This document shows, in pieces, positions 1-6,702 of a DNA stretch of 7,598 nt (positions are counted from its first letter, which is position 1; every line of letters starts with the position of its first letter). A program made the translations under genes and the position numbers. Source of the DNA: Phenylobacterium sp. (GTDB taxonomy: Bacteria; Pseudomonadota; Alphaproteobacteria; Caulobacterales; Caulobacteraceae); the NCBI GenBank assembly GCA_028291285.1, contig JAQGIJ010000165.1, positions 1 to 7,598 of the forward strand, given 5' to 3'. The notes under the pieces are model-generated. The model made no database searches. It had not been told where the DNA came from and worked only from the letters and a program-made list of their open reading frames with translations.

Positions 1-124
1 TCTGCGCGGCCACCTGCTCGGGAATGCGCTGGGCGCGGATGATCTGGGCGCCGACGCCCGCCTCGCCCACGCCGGCCTTGCGGGCGGGACCCTCTGCCTT
101 CCTCAACCTGACGTTCCGCTGCAT
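1..124 (-). CDS. Partial regulator-like protein, possibly GntR/FadR family (N-terminus only)
   Basis: A minus-strand reading frame opens at ATG 124-122 and runs off the left edge after 41 codons. The support is compositional: about 93% G/C at third positions, about 51% at second and about 76% at first, the profile of a real gene in this genome. The opposing plus-strand frame has only about 76% G/C at third positions. The visible end, IIRAQRIPEQVAAQ, resembles the start of GntR/FadR-type regulators, in which a short R-A-x4-E-x-V-A-x-Q-like stretch leads into the first helix of the winged-helix domain. That assignment is weak because no helix-turn-helix is inside the window. A G-rich stretch (GGGGG) lies about five bases upstream of the ATG. 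A later GTG at codon 19, preceded by AAGG, is an alternative start. The gene is divergent from the acyl-CoA dehydrogenase operon, a common place for a local regulator. Confidence 0.4.
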   Translation of the reverse strand, partial: MQRNVRLRKAEGPARKAGVGEAGVGAQIIRAQRIPEQVAAQ

Positions 125-199
125 CTGACCCCCGCATCCCGACCGACGCGCGAGCGCGCAGACCCGGCGTCGCGGAACGATCGTCAGCCAGACTAACCG

Positions 200-228
200 G
201 CGCCGGACCGAGGGTCCACCGCCGGCGC
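200..228. promoter_or_regulatory. Inverted repeat in divergent intergenic region, possible operator
   Basis: Two nested or alternative dyads are visible. The inner one is GGACC-GAG-GGTCC (205-217), a perfect 5-3-5 inverted repeat. The outer one pairs GCGCCGG (200-206) with CCGGCGC (222-228). It lies between the partial minus-strand gene and the acyl-CoA dehydrogenase operon, where an operator for a divergent regulator would be expected. GC-rich DNA produces such dyads by chance, so this is only a candidate. The remainder of 125-283, apart from the CTAG cluster, shows no open gene. Confidence 0.25.
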
Positions 229-241
229 GAGTTGTGCAAGC

Positions 242-266
242 GATCTAGATCATCTAGACGGCTAGG
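242..266. promoter_or_regulatory. CTAG cluster with TCTAGA direct repeats upstream of acyl-CoA dehydrogenase operon
   Basis: Three CTAG tetramers occur at 245-248, 254-257 and 262-265, with 9- and 8-base periodicity. The first two are inside a direct repeat of TCTAGA (244-249, 253-258), and the first is the centre of the perfect palindrome GATCTAGATC (242-251). CTAG is under-represented in many bacterial genomes, and this short A/T-richer patch stands out in 70% G+C DNA. It ends about 9 bases before the GGGAGA ribosome-binding site of the operon, so a bound protein could block transcription or translation start. No specific regulator can be named. Confidence 0.35.
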
Positions 267-283
267 CAGGCGCCGGGAGATGA

Positions 284-1426
284 ATGACTATGGAGTTCGG
301 CTGGTCGCAGGAGGAGGAGGCGTTCCGGGCGGAGCTCCGCGCCGTCATCGCCGAGACCCTTCCAGAGGGCTGGCGGACGCGGGTTCCGGGCGACGAGCCC
401 TACTCGGACGTCACCCTGGCCTTCTGCCGCAAGCTGGCGGCGAAGGGCTGGTTCGCGCCGCACTGGCCAACGGCCTACGGCGGGGCCGGCGACGCCTCGC
501 CCTGGCGCTTCGCAATCCTGACGGAAGAGCTGTGGGCCAACGGCGAGCCGCGGGGCTCGCAATACATGAACGTCAACTGGATCGGCCCGGCGCTTATCGC
601 CGCCGGGGACGAGGCCCAGAAGCGCCGTTTCCTGCCCCGCATCGCCGCAGGCGAAATGCTCTGGTGCCAGGGGTTCTCCGAGCCGGAGGCCGGCTCGGAC
701 CTGGCCGCCCTGCGCACGCGCGCCGTCCGTGACGGCGACGGCTACGTCCTTGACGGCGAGAAGATCTGGACCTCCTACGCGGCGGGCGCGCACTACTGCT
801 TCCTGCTCGCCCGAACCGGGGAGGAGACCGGCGCCGCCGGCGGCATCTCCATCTTCCTGGTGCCGATGGATGCGCCGGGCGTCACCGTGAAGGTGGCGCC
901 GACCATGCTCGGCATCCATCAGGTCCACCACCTCACGTTCGAGAACGTCCGGCTTTCCATGGACGACAGGCTGGGCGCCGAGAACGCCGGCTGGGCGGTG
1001 ATCCGCGAGGCCCTGGCCGACGAGCGGGTCGGCACGCCGCGCCACATGCGCGCCGCCGTCGTGCTCGAGGCCGTGGTCGCTCAGGCCGAGCGGCAGGGCC
1101 GGCTGGGCGAGGCGGATCTGGCGAGCATCGCCGAGGCCCGCGCGGCCTGCGTCGCGGCGCGGCTGATGGCCTATCGCTTCCGTCAGCTGCGCTCCGGCGG
1201 CGGGGTGGAAGGCGAGGCCAATGTCGCCCGCGCCGCCATCGTGCGGGCGGAGCGGGCGGTGGCGGAGGTCGCCGGGAACCTGGGCGGGCCGGAAGGCCTG
1301 GTGAGCGGCTCACTCCACGACGGCGAGTTCCGCACCGCGCTGATCGCCGGCCTCGGCGGCGGGGCCTACGAGATCCAGCTCAACCTCATCGCCCGGCTGT
1401 GGCTGCATCTTCCCAAGGCGGCGTGA
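284..1426 (+). CDS. Acyl-CoA dehydrogenase, catalytic (alpha) subunit of a probable heteromeric enzyme
   Basis: An FAD-dependent acyl-CoA dehydrogenase of 380 aa, full family length, which would introduce an alpha-beta double bond into an acyl-CoA and pass electrons to electron-transfer flavoprotein in the cytoplasm. The N-terminal helical domain carries the W-P-x-x-YGG motif (WPTAYGG, residues 61-67). The middle beta domain has the flavin signature QGFSEPEAGSDLAALRTRA (129-147), then GEKIWTS (158-164). The C-terminal helical domain ends with GGGAYEIQLNLIARLWLHLP (358-377), the counterpart of the usual GGTNEIQRNII signature. Glu247 in ADERVG sits in the helix that supplies the catalytic base in isovaleryl- and steroid-type enzymes, and is the best candidate here. 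Two starts compete: ATG 284 (4 bases after GGGAG) and ATG 290 (10 bases after); the family often begins M-[DE]-F-x-W, which favours 290. The next gene starts 3 bases after the stop and encodes a shorter relative, as in mycobacterial FadE26-FadE27 and FadE28-FadE29 pairs. The substrate is unknown. Confidence 0.93.
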   Translation: MTMEFGWSQEEEAFRAELRAVIAETLPEGWRTRVPGDEPYSDVTLAFCRKLAAKGWFAPHWPTAYGGAGDASPWRFAILTEELWANGEPRGSQYMNVNWIGPALIAAGDEAQKRRFLPRIAAGEMLWCQGFSEPEAGSDLAALRTRAVRDGDGYVLDGEKIWTSYAAGAHYCFLLARTGEETGAAGGISIFLVPMDAPGVTVKVAPTMLGIHQVHHLTFENVRLSMDDRLGAENAGWAVIREALADERVGTPRHMRAAVVLEAVVAQAERQGRLGEADLASIAEARAACVAARLMAYRFRQLRSGGGVEGEANVARAAIVRAERAVAEVAGNLGGPEGLVSGSLHDGEFRTALIAGLGGGAYEIQLNLIARLWLHLPKAA

Positions 1427-1429
1427 CCC

Positions 1430-2383
1430 ATGGACCTGACGCTTAACGCCCACGAGCAGGCGATCCTCGGCCGGGTCGCGCACGCCCTGCCGCACCGCAG
1501 CGAACCCGGCGCGCTCGACCGGGCGCACTGGACGGCGCTGCATGCCGACGGGGTGGTCGAGGCCCTGGCGCAGGAGGACGGCCTGGTCCTGGCCGCAATG
1601 GCGCTGGCGGAGGCCGCGCGGCTGGGCTCGCTCACGCCGTTCGGCGCCTCCGCGCTCCTACTGCCGCTGTTCCAGGTCAGCCCGCTGGATCGCCGGCCGC
1701 TGGCCGTGGCCGATCTCGTCGACCCGGTCGCCGCCCCGGTGCGGTACGGCGAAAGCGCGGAGCTTCTGGTCCGCTACGAAGGCGCTCAGGCGCGGCTCTA
1801 CGAGGTCGAGGCCCACGCCGCGCGCACGCCGCCCAGCCAATACGTCTACCCGCTCGGCGTTCCGGCCCCGCCCGTAGGCGCGGCGATCGCCACGGCGCCG
1901 GCCCAGGCGGTGCTGGCGCGCCACAGGCTGGCGCTCGCGGCCGAGGCGGTCGGCGCCATGGACTCAGCGCTTCGCCGCCTGTGCGACTACCTCACCGGGC
2001 GATGGCAATTCGGCCGTCCGCTGGCCAGCCTGCAGGCCGTGCAGCACCGTCTTGCGGAACTGGCGGTCGATCTCGAGACCGCGCGGTGGATGACCTGGCA
2101 GGCCGGCTGGGACGGATCGGCCGCCTCGGCGGCGCTCGCCGCGGCCTATGCGGCCCGGCGCGCGCGGCGCTTCGCGGTCGAGGCCCATCAGCTCGCCGGC
2201 GCCCGCGGCTTCACCCTGGCCATGGGGCTCGGCTTCGACACCCTGCGCCTGCAGGCCCTCAGCGTGGAGGCGGGCGGCGCCAAGGCCCACGAGGCGGCCG
2301 CCCATGCGCTGAGCCGACAGGGCATCGCCGGCGAACGGCCCACAGCCCGGAGCGCGGCGACGCCGTCGCCCGCCACGGCCTAG
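1430..2383 (+). CDS. Acyl-CoA dehydrogenase-like partner (beta) subunit
   Basis: A 317-aa member of the acyl-CoA dehydrogenase family, about 60 residues shorter than its upstream neighbour. The C-terminal helical domain is clearest: YLTGRWQFGRPLASLQAVQH (187-206) matches the conserved R-x-QFG-x-x-L-x-x-x-Q-x-x-x-H segment that contacts FAD across the subunit interface. HQLAGARGFT (253-262) is the degenerate counterpart of the usual Q-x-HGGxGFT motif. The central beta domain is short (roughly residues 85-160), the [ST]E-x2-[GSA]GSD flavin signature is absent, and no catalytic glutamate is evident. This is the profile of the beta subunit of alpha2-beta2 dehydrogenases, which complete the FAD site and tune substrate choice. 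Residues 301-317 form a Thr/Ala/Pro-rich tail that is probably disordered. ATG 1430 follows the upstream stop by 3 bases, with AAGG at 1415-1418 inside the upstream gene, so coupled translation is likely. The stop (2381-2383) lies within GCCTAGGC, 12 bases from the stop of the converging response-regulator gene. Confidence 0.88.
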   Translation: MDLTLNAHEQAILGRVAHALPHRSEPGALDRAHWTALHADGVVEALAQEDGLVLAAMALAEAARLGSLTPFGASALLLPLFQVSPLDRRPLAVADLVDPVAAPVRYGESAELLVRYEGAQARLYEVEAHAARTPPSQYVYPLGVPAPPVGAAIATAPAQAVLARHRLALAAEAVGAMDSALRRLCDYLTGRWQFGRPLASLQAVQHRLAELAVDLETARWMTWQAGWDGSAASAALAAAYAARRARRFAVEAHQLAGARGFTLAMGLGFDTLRLQALSVEAGGAKAHEAAAHALSRQGIAGERPTARSAATPSPATA

Positions 2384-2395
2384 GCTGCGCGCCGC

Positions 2396-3010
2396 TCAGG
2401 CCATGCCGGCTTCCAGGGCCAGGCGCACGAGGTCCGCCGTCCGCGTCACGCCGAGCTTGGTCTTGATCAGGCTGCAGTTGTTGGCGATCGTCTTGTAGCC
2501 CAGGCCCAGCGCCTCGGCGATCTGGCCGAGGCTCTTGCCGCCTGCGAGCTGGCGGAGGATCTCCAGGTCCCGCGGGCTGAGCTGGGCCAGGTGCCCCGTC
2601 TGGGCAGAGGACTGCAGCACCAGACCCTGGGCGATCTCCTGCTCCACATAGCGACCGCCCGCGGCGACCCGGCGGATCGCGGTGAGCAGCTCTTCCGGCG
2701 AGGCGTTCTTGCTGACGTAGCCCTGGGCCCCGGCGTCGAGGGCGCGGGTCACGTAGAGCGGCTCGGCGTGCATGCTCAGCACCAGGATCGGCGCGGCGTC
2801 GATCTGGCGCAGCCGCGCGACCAGCTCGACGCCTCCCAGCTCCGGCAGGTTGAGATCGAGGATGATCAGGTCGAGGCTCTGGCTGCGGGCCAGCGCCAGG
2901 CTCTCACGCCCGGTGGTCGCCTCGAAGATCTCCGCATCCGAGACCATGGCCAGCAGCCGCCGCAGCCCGGCGCGGACGATGGCGTGATCGTCGACCAGCA
3001 AGATCTTCAC
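2396..3010 (-). CDS. NarL/LuxR-family two-component response regulator
   Basis: A 204-aa cytoplasmic transcription factor, expected to be phosphorylated by the kinase encoded just upstream. The receiver domain (1 to about 118) has the acidic pair Asp7-Asp8 in LLVDDHAIVRAGL, the phospho-acceptor Asp52 in LIILDLNLPELGG, Ser79 in the VLSMHA switch strand and Lys101 in GYVSKNASPEEL. The LuxR-type helix-turn-helix spans about 144-188, from LSPRDLEILRQLAGGKS to KTIANNCSLIKTKLGV. All active-site residues are present, so normal phospho-relay is expected. The start is GTG (3010-3008): its bases form GTGA with the TGA stop of the kinase gene, a 4-base overlap typical of translational coupling, and no better upstream start is possible without deeper overlap. 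Domain order and length match NarL/UhpA-type regulators. The likely targets are its own operon and the divergent TonB-dependent receptor; this is inference from position. Confidence 0.95.
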   Translation of the reverse strand: MKILLVDDHAIVRAGLRRLLAMVSDAEIFEATTGRESLALARSQSLDLIILDLNLPELGGVELVARLRQIDAAPILVLSMHAEPLYVTRALDAGAQGYVSKNASPEELLTAIRRVAAGGRYVEQEIAQGLVLQSSAQTGHLAQLSPRDLEILRQLAGGKSLGQIAEALGLGYKTIANNCSLIKTKLGVTRTADLVRLALEAGMA

Positions 3011-4368
3011 GTCAGCATGCCCTCGCGCGGACGCGGCGACTTGGCCGCCGACAGCCGCAGGCGCGCCGCCGTGGTCCAGCCGGGCGCGCCGTCGTTCGGC
3101 CCGTAGGTCAGCGAGCCGCCGGCCGCCGCCACCCGCTCGCGCATGCCGATCAGGCCGAGGCCGCCGGGGCTGGGCGGGGTCTCGCCGCCCGAGCCGTCGT
3201 CGGCGACGGCGACGAGCAGCGCGTCCTCCTCCTGCATCTCGACGCGGATCCGGATGGATCCCGGGGCGCCGTGGCGGACGGCGTTGTTCACCGCTTCCTG
3301 GACGATCCGGTAGACCACGTCGGCGGTCGCCTCGGGAATCCGGGTCTCGTCGCCCACCGGGGTGACGCTGAAGGCGATCTCCGGCCGGCGCAGGGCCCAG
3401 AAGCGGACCAGGTCCTCCAGCGCCGCCTTGAGGCCGAACTCCGTCACCCGCGCCGGCCGCAGCCGCCCGAGCAGGCTGCGCACCTGACGCTGCATGTGGC
3501 CGACGGCGCTCTGGATCGCCCGCACCTGGGCCGGGATGGCGGCGTAGCGCCCGGCCTCGCTCAGCTGGGCGATCATCTCCGCGTCCATGTTCACCGCGAA
3601 CAGGTGCGGCCCGATCTCGTCGTGCAGGTCGCGGGCGATGTCGGCGCGCTCCTCGTCCTGCAGGCTGAGGAGCTGGTCGGTGAGCAGCCGGTTGCGCGCC
3701 GTGGTCGCGGCCAGCTCCGCGGCCATGCGGTTGAAGCCGCGCTGCAGGCGCAGCAGCTCCGAGGGTCCGTTCTCGGCCACCCGTCCGCTGTAGTCGCCGG
3801 CGCCGACGCGCGCGAACTGGGCGGCCAGCAGGGTCAGCGGCCGGAAGCCGGCCCCGATCACCAGGTAGACCAGCAGCAGCCCGGCGGACGCCGACCCGGA
3901 CAGCACGACGATGACGCCGAGGAACTCACGCCAGGCGGCCGCCACGTCGATCTCGGGCACGGGGGTGAGCACCATCTCGCGGAAGCCCGGGACCGTCGCC
4001 GGCACGCGCACGCCGAGCGCCGCGGGGCTGGGGCCCAGCAGGTGCTGGAACCAGGGCGGCGCCGGCCGCTCCGGCGCCTCGATGCGCGACGCCCAGACCG
4101 TGCGCCCGTCGGCGGCCAGCAGGGCCGCGCGCACGTGGCGGTTGCCGTCGAAGGTGGCGACGAGCAGACGCAGGTCGTGCGGCGCATGATCCGAGCGGGG
4201 CAGGTCCTCGAACGCGCGCTCGACGGTCTGGCGGGCGCCGCCCAGCCCCGCCGCGAGCTCCGCCTTGAGCGCCGCGCGCACCTGATAGCCGGCCACCAGC
4301 GTGCCCATCAGCATGCTGACCAGGAGGACGGCCCCGATCAGGGCGACGACGCGGGCGCGCAGCGACAT
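3007..4368 (-). CDS. Membrane sensor histidine kinase, HisKA_3/HPK7 (NarX/UhpB/DesK) class
   Basis: A 453-aa inner-membrane sensor kinase. Residues 6-28 form the first transmembrane helix. A periplasmic domain of about 120 residues (about 29-147) follows, then a second helix (about 149-172) and a HAMP linker (about 173-225, including GFRPLTLLAAQFARVGAGDY). The dimerisation/phosphotransfer domain holds the H-box ERADIARDLHDEIGPHLFA, with His249 the predicted phosphorylated residue; the DLHDE context defines the HisKA_3 class. The ATPase domain has the N-box QEAVNNAVRHG (357-367), G1 VADDGSGG (388-395) and G2 GGLGLIGMRERV (402-413), so the kinase appears intact. The periplasmic part fits a small sensor domain with no metal-binding or other motif I can name, so the ligand is unknown. 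ATG 4368 is the first possible start, since TGA codons lie in frame just upstream; no clear Shine-Dalgarno is visible. It is first in a two-gene operon and divergent from the TonB-dependent receptor gene. Confidence 0.95.
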   Translation of the reverse strand: MSLRARVVALIGAVLLVSMLMGTLVAGYQVRAALKAELAAGLGGARQTVERAFEDLPRSDHAPHDLRLLVATFDGNRHVRAALLAADGRTVWASRIEAPERPAPPWFQHLLGPSPAALGVRVPATVPGFREMVLTPVPEIDVAAAWREFLGVIVVLSGSASAGLLLVYLVIGAGFRPLTLLAAQFARVGAGDYSGRVAENGPSELLRLQRGFNRMAAELAATTARNRLLTDQLLSLQDEERADIARDLHDEIGPHLFAVNMDAEMIAQLSEAGRYAAIPAQVRAIQSAVGHMQRQVRSLLGRLRPARVTEFGLKAALEDLVRFWALRRPEIAFSVTPVGDETRIPEATADVVYRIVQEAVNNAVRHGAPGSIRIRVEMQEEDALLVAVADDGSGGETPPSPGGLGLIGMRERVAAAGGSLTYGPNDGAPGWTTAARLRLSAAKSPRPREGMLT

Positions 4369-4411
4369 GCGGCGAAGATATCACACTCACAGCGCTGGAA
4401 AGCCGCCGGCG

Positions 4412-4448
4412 CCCGATCGGGAAGAACTCCCGGGCAAATCGGGAACTC
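4412..4448. promoter_or_regulatory. Candidate operator: tandem ATCGGGAA half-sites between kinase and receptor genes
   Basis: In the 146-base divergent region (4369-4514), ATCGGGAA occurs at 4416-4423 and again at 4438-4445, exactly 22 bases apart, about two helical turns, each followed by AACTC or CTC. The first copy overlaps the perfect palindrome CCCGATCGGG (4412-4421). Between them TCCCG (4428-4432) and CGGGA (4440-4444) form an inverted repeat with a 7-base spacer, and CCCGGG lies at 4429-4434. NarL-family regulators bind such paired short sites as dimers, so this is the natural candidate binding region for the adjacent response regulator. I could not assign convincing -35/-10 elements for either direction. 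Confidence 0.4.
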
Positions 4449-4514
4449 GCGGCATGGTGGCGCTGGGGTCCCCCGCCTATTCGCCGTGCCAGCTTGCACA
4501 GGGACTTCGTCGGC

Positions 4515-6656
4515 ATGATCAGCATCACCTCGCGGCGGGCGCTTCTCGGCGCCTCGGCCAGCCTGCTCTCGCTTGTCGGCGGGGGCGCGCTGGCGCAGTC
4601 GGCCGCGGCGCCGACCGGCGTGGCGGCGTCCGGGAAGGTCTCCGAGATCGTGGTCACCGCCCAGCGCCTCGACGCCGCGCGCTCGGCTGTGGAGCCGTCG
4701 CTGGGCGCGAGCAGCTATTCGCTGCCGGAAGCCTTCATCGCCAACCTGCCCTCCGGCGCCAACACCCAGCTCAACCAGGTGGTGCTGCAGGCGCCCGGCG
4801 TCGCCCAGGACAGCTTCGGCCAGCTGCACATCCGCGGCGATCACGGCAACATCCAGTACCGGCTCAACAACGTCATCCTGCCCGAAGGCCTGCAGGTGTT
4901 CGGCCAGACACTGTCGCCGCGGCTGGCGCAGAACATCGAGCTGATCACCGGCGCGGCGCCCGCCCAGTACGGCCTGAGGACGGCAGGCGTCCTCAACATC
5001 ACCACCAAGACGGGCTTCACCAACGGCGGCGAAGTGGGGGTCTACGGCGGCAGCCACGGCCTCATCGAGCCTTCGATCGAGTACGGCGGCTCGTCGGGGG
5101 CGACCAGCGGCTTCTTCTCCGGGAGCTACACCGGCACCGACGTGGGCATTGAGAGCCCCGACGGCCGGGCCACCCCGCTGCACGACCACTCCGACCAGTA
5201 CCAGGCGTTCGGCTACCTGGACCACATCCTGGACGACTCCAGCCGCGTGTCGCTGATCGCCGGCACGTCACAGCAGAAGTTCCAGATCCCCAACGTGTCG
5301 GGCCTCCACCCCGATCTGGGCTTCAGCCAGAACGGCGTCACCGACATCGCCTCCGAGCAGCTGAACCAGAACCAGCAGGAGGGCACCACCTACGGGATCG
5401 TCAGCTATCTGAAGACCGCCGGGAAATTTACCGGCCAGGCCTCCTTCTTCGCCCGCTATTCGGAGCTGAAGTACACGCCGGACGTGACCGGCGAGCTCTT
5501 GTTCAACGGCATCGCCCAGGCCGCGCGCAAGACCGACCTGTCGTTCGGGACCCAGCTCGAAGGCGTCTACCAGCTGAACGACGCGCACACGATCCGCGGC
5601 GGCGTCATCATCTCCACCGACCACACCACCAGCAAGACCAACTCCCAGGTGTTCCTGCTCGACCCGGCCGGAGCCCAGATCGGCCCGGCGGCGGTGAGCA
5701 TCGTCGACGACAGCAAGGCCACCGCCTGGACCTATTCGGCCTATCTGCAGGACGAGTGGGCGCTGACCGACACGCTGACGCTGAACTACGGCCTGCGCTT
5801 CGACCAGCTCGCCGCCTTCCGCCGCGAGAACCAGCTGTCCCCGCGGGTGAACCTCGTCTGGAAGCCGACCGAGGGGACCACCCTCCACGCCGGCTATGCG
5901 CGCTACTTCTCGCCGCCGCCGTTCGAGCTGGTGGCCTCGACCTCGTTCGCCAAGTTCGTCGGCACCAGCGCCGAGGCCCCGGGAAGCCAGAACGACCTGC
6001 CGCGCAGCGAGCGGGACAACTATTTCGATCTGGGCGCGCAGCAGAAATTCGGCGGCCTGACCCTGGGGATCGACGCCTACTACAAGAAGGCCAAGAACCT
6101 GGTCGACGAGGGGCAGTTCGGCGCGCCGATCATCCTGACCCCGTTCAACTACAGCACGGGCTACGCCAAAGGCGTGGAGTTCAGCGCCAACTACGCCGCC
6201 GGCCCCTTCTCAGCCTACGGCAACCTGGCGATCTCCGAGGCCAAGGGGAAGGACATCGTCTCCAGCCAGTTCAACTTCGACCCGGCCGACCTGGCCTACA
6301 TCCAGAGCCACTTCATCTTCCTCGACCACGACCAGACCTACACGGGCTCCGCCGGCCTCGCCTACCGCTTCGGCGACGGCACGCGGGTGTCGGGCGACCT
6401 GCTCTACGGCTCGGGCCTGCGACGCACCACCGGCAGCGTGCCCAACGGCGACCATGTGCCGGGCTACACCCAGGTCAACCTGGGCGTGGCGCACGCGTTC
6501 GACGGCCTCCCGGGCGGGCCGCTGACCCTGCGCGTCGACGTGGTCAATGTGTTCGACAAAACCTACGAGATCCGCGACGGCACCGGCGTCGGGGTCGGCG
6601 CCCCGCAGTTCGGCCCGCGGCGCGGGTTCTTCGCCGGCGTCTCCAAGGCGTTCTGA
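4515..6656 (+). CDS. TonB-dependent outer-membrane receptor, complete
   Basis: A 713-aa outer-membrane active transporter that would import a ligand into the periplasm using TonB/ExbBD energy; the ligand is not identifiable. Residues 1-27 form a signal peptide ending ALA-Q, beginning ITSRRALLG, which resembles a twin-arginine motif. The TonB box is EIVVTA (44-49). The plug (about 70-167) contains LHIRGDHGNIQYRLNNVILP and ends GAAPAQYG-x-RTAGVLNITTKTG. The rest is the 22-strand barrel, with alternating-polarity strands, a late VVNVFDKTYEIRDGTG stretch and a C-terminal FFAGVSKAF whose terminal phenylalanine suits BAM-mediated insertion. The size is normal for the family, with no frameshift. ATG 4515 was chosen because AGGGA lies at 4500-4504 and a clean signal peptide follows; an in-frame TTG at 4494 would add seven residues without a ribosome-binding site. 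The plug wording (RGDHGN-x-QYR-x-N, AQYG-x-RTAGV) differs from the second receptor in this window. Regulation by the divergent two-component system is likely but inferred. Confidence 0.95.
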   Translation: MISITSRRALLGASASLLSLVGGGALAQSAAAPTGVAASGKVSEIVVTAQRLDAARSAVEPSLGASSYSLPEAFIANLPSGANTQLNQVVLQAPGVAQDSFGQLHIRGDHGNIQYRLNNVILPEGLQVFGQTLSPRLAQNIELITGAAPAQYGLRTAGVLNITTKTGFTNGGEVGVYGGSHGLIEPSIEYGGSSGATSGFFSGSYTGTDVGIESPDGRATPLHDHSDQYQAFGYLDHILDDSSRVSLIAGTSQQKFQIPNVSGLHPDLGFSQNGVTDIASEQLNQNQQEGTTYGIVSYLKTAGKFTGQASFFARYSELKYTPDVTGELLFNGIAQAARKTDLSFGTQLEGVYQLNDAHTIRGGVIISTDHTTSKTNSQVFLLDPAGAQIGPAAVSIVDDSKATAWTYSAYLQDEWALTDTLTLNYGLRFDQLAAFRRENQLSPRVNLVWKPTEGTTLHAGYARYFSPPPFELVASTSFAKFVGTSAEAPGSQNDLPRSERDNYFDLGAQQKFGGLTLGIDAYYKKAKNLVDEGQFGAPIILTPFNYSTGYAKGVEFSANYAAGPFSAYGNLAISEAKGKDIVSSQFNFDPADLAYIQSHFIFLDHDQTYTGSAGLAYRFGDGTRVSGDLLYGSGLRRTTGSVPNGDHVPGYTQVNLGVAHAFDGLPGGPLTLRVDVVNVFDKTYEIRDGTGVGVGAPQFGPRRGFFAGVSKAF

Positions 6657-6662
6657 GCCTCC

Positions 6663-6677
6663 CGGCGGCTGCCGCCG
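6663..6677. repeat. Small GC hairpin after receptor stop
   Basis: CGGCGG (6663-6668) pairs with CCGCCG (6672-6677) around a CTG triloop, 6 bases after the receptor stop codon. It could protect the transcript's 3' end, but such hairpins are frequent by chance in DNA this GC-rich. Confidence 0.25.
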
Positions 6678-6702
6678 CCGCCCTCTTCCGCGAGCTTGAC
6701 CC

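Noticed and set aside
2..196. 64-codon plus-strand open frame at the left edge
   Set aside because: Its third-position G/C (about 76% over the region shared with the minus-strand frame) is well below that of the opposing frame (about 93%), so the minus-strand gene is preferred.
254..1045. 263-aa minus-strand open frame opposite the acyl-CoA dehydrogenase
   Set aside because: It has no recognisable domain and lies fully antisense to a gene with clear family motifs; long antisense frames are normal at this G+C content.
2377..2402. Possible bidirectional terminator between the convergent genes (GGCCT...AGGCC)
   Set aside because: The stem is only 5 bp around a 16-base loop, with no T-rich tract, and it overlaps both coding ends; too weak to call.
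3271..4518. 415-aa plus-strand open frame opposite the histidine kinase
   Set aside because: Composition is dominated by Arg, Gly, His and Gln, as expected for the complement of an Ala/Leu-rich gene, and it opposes an intact kinase.
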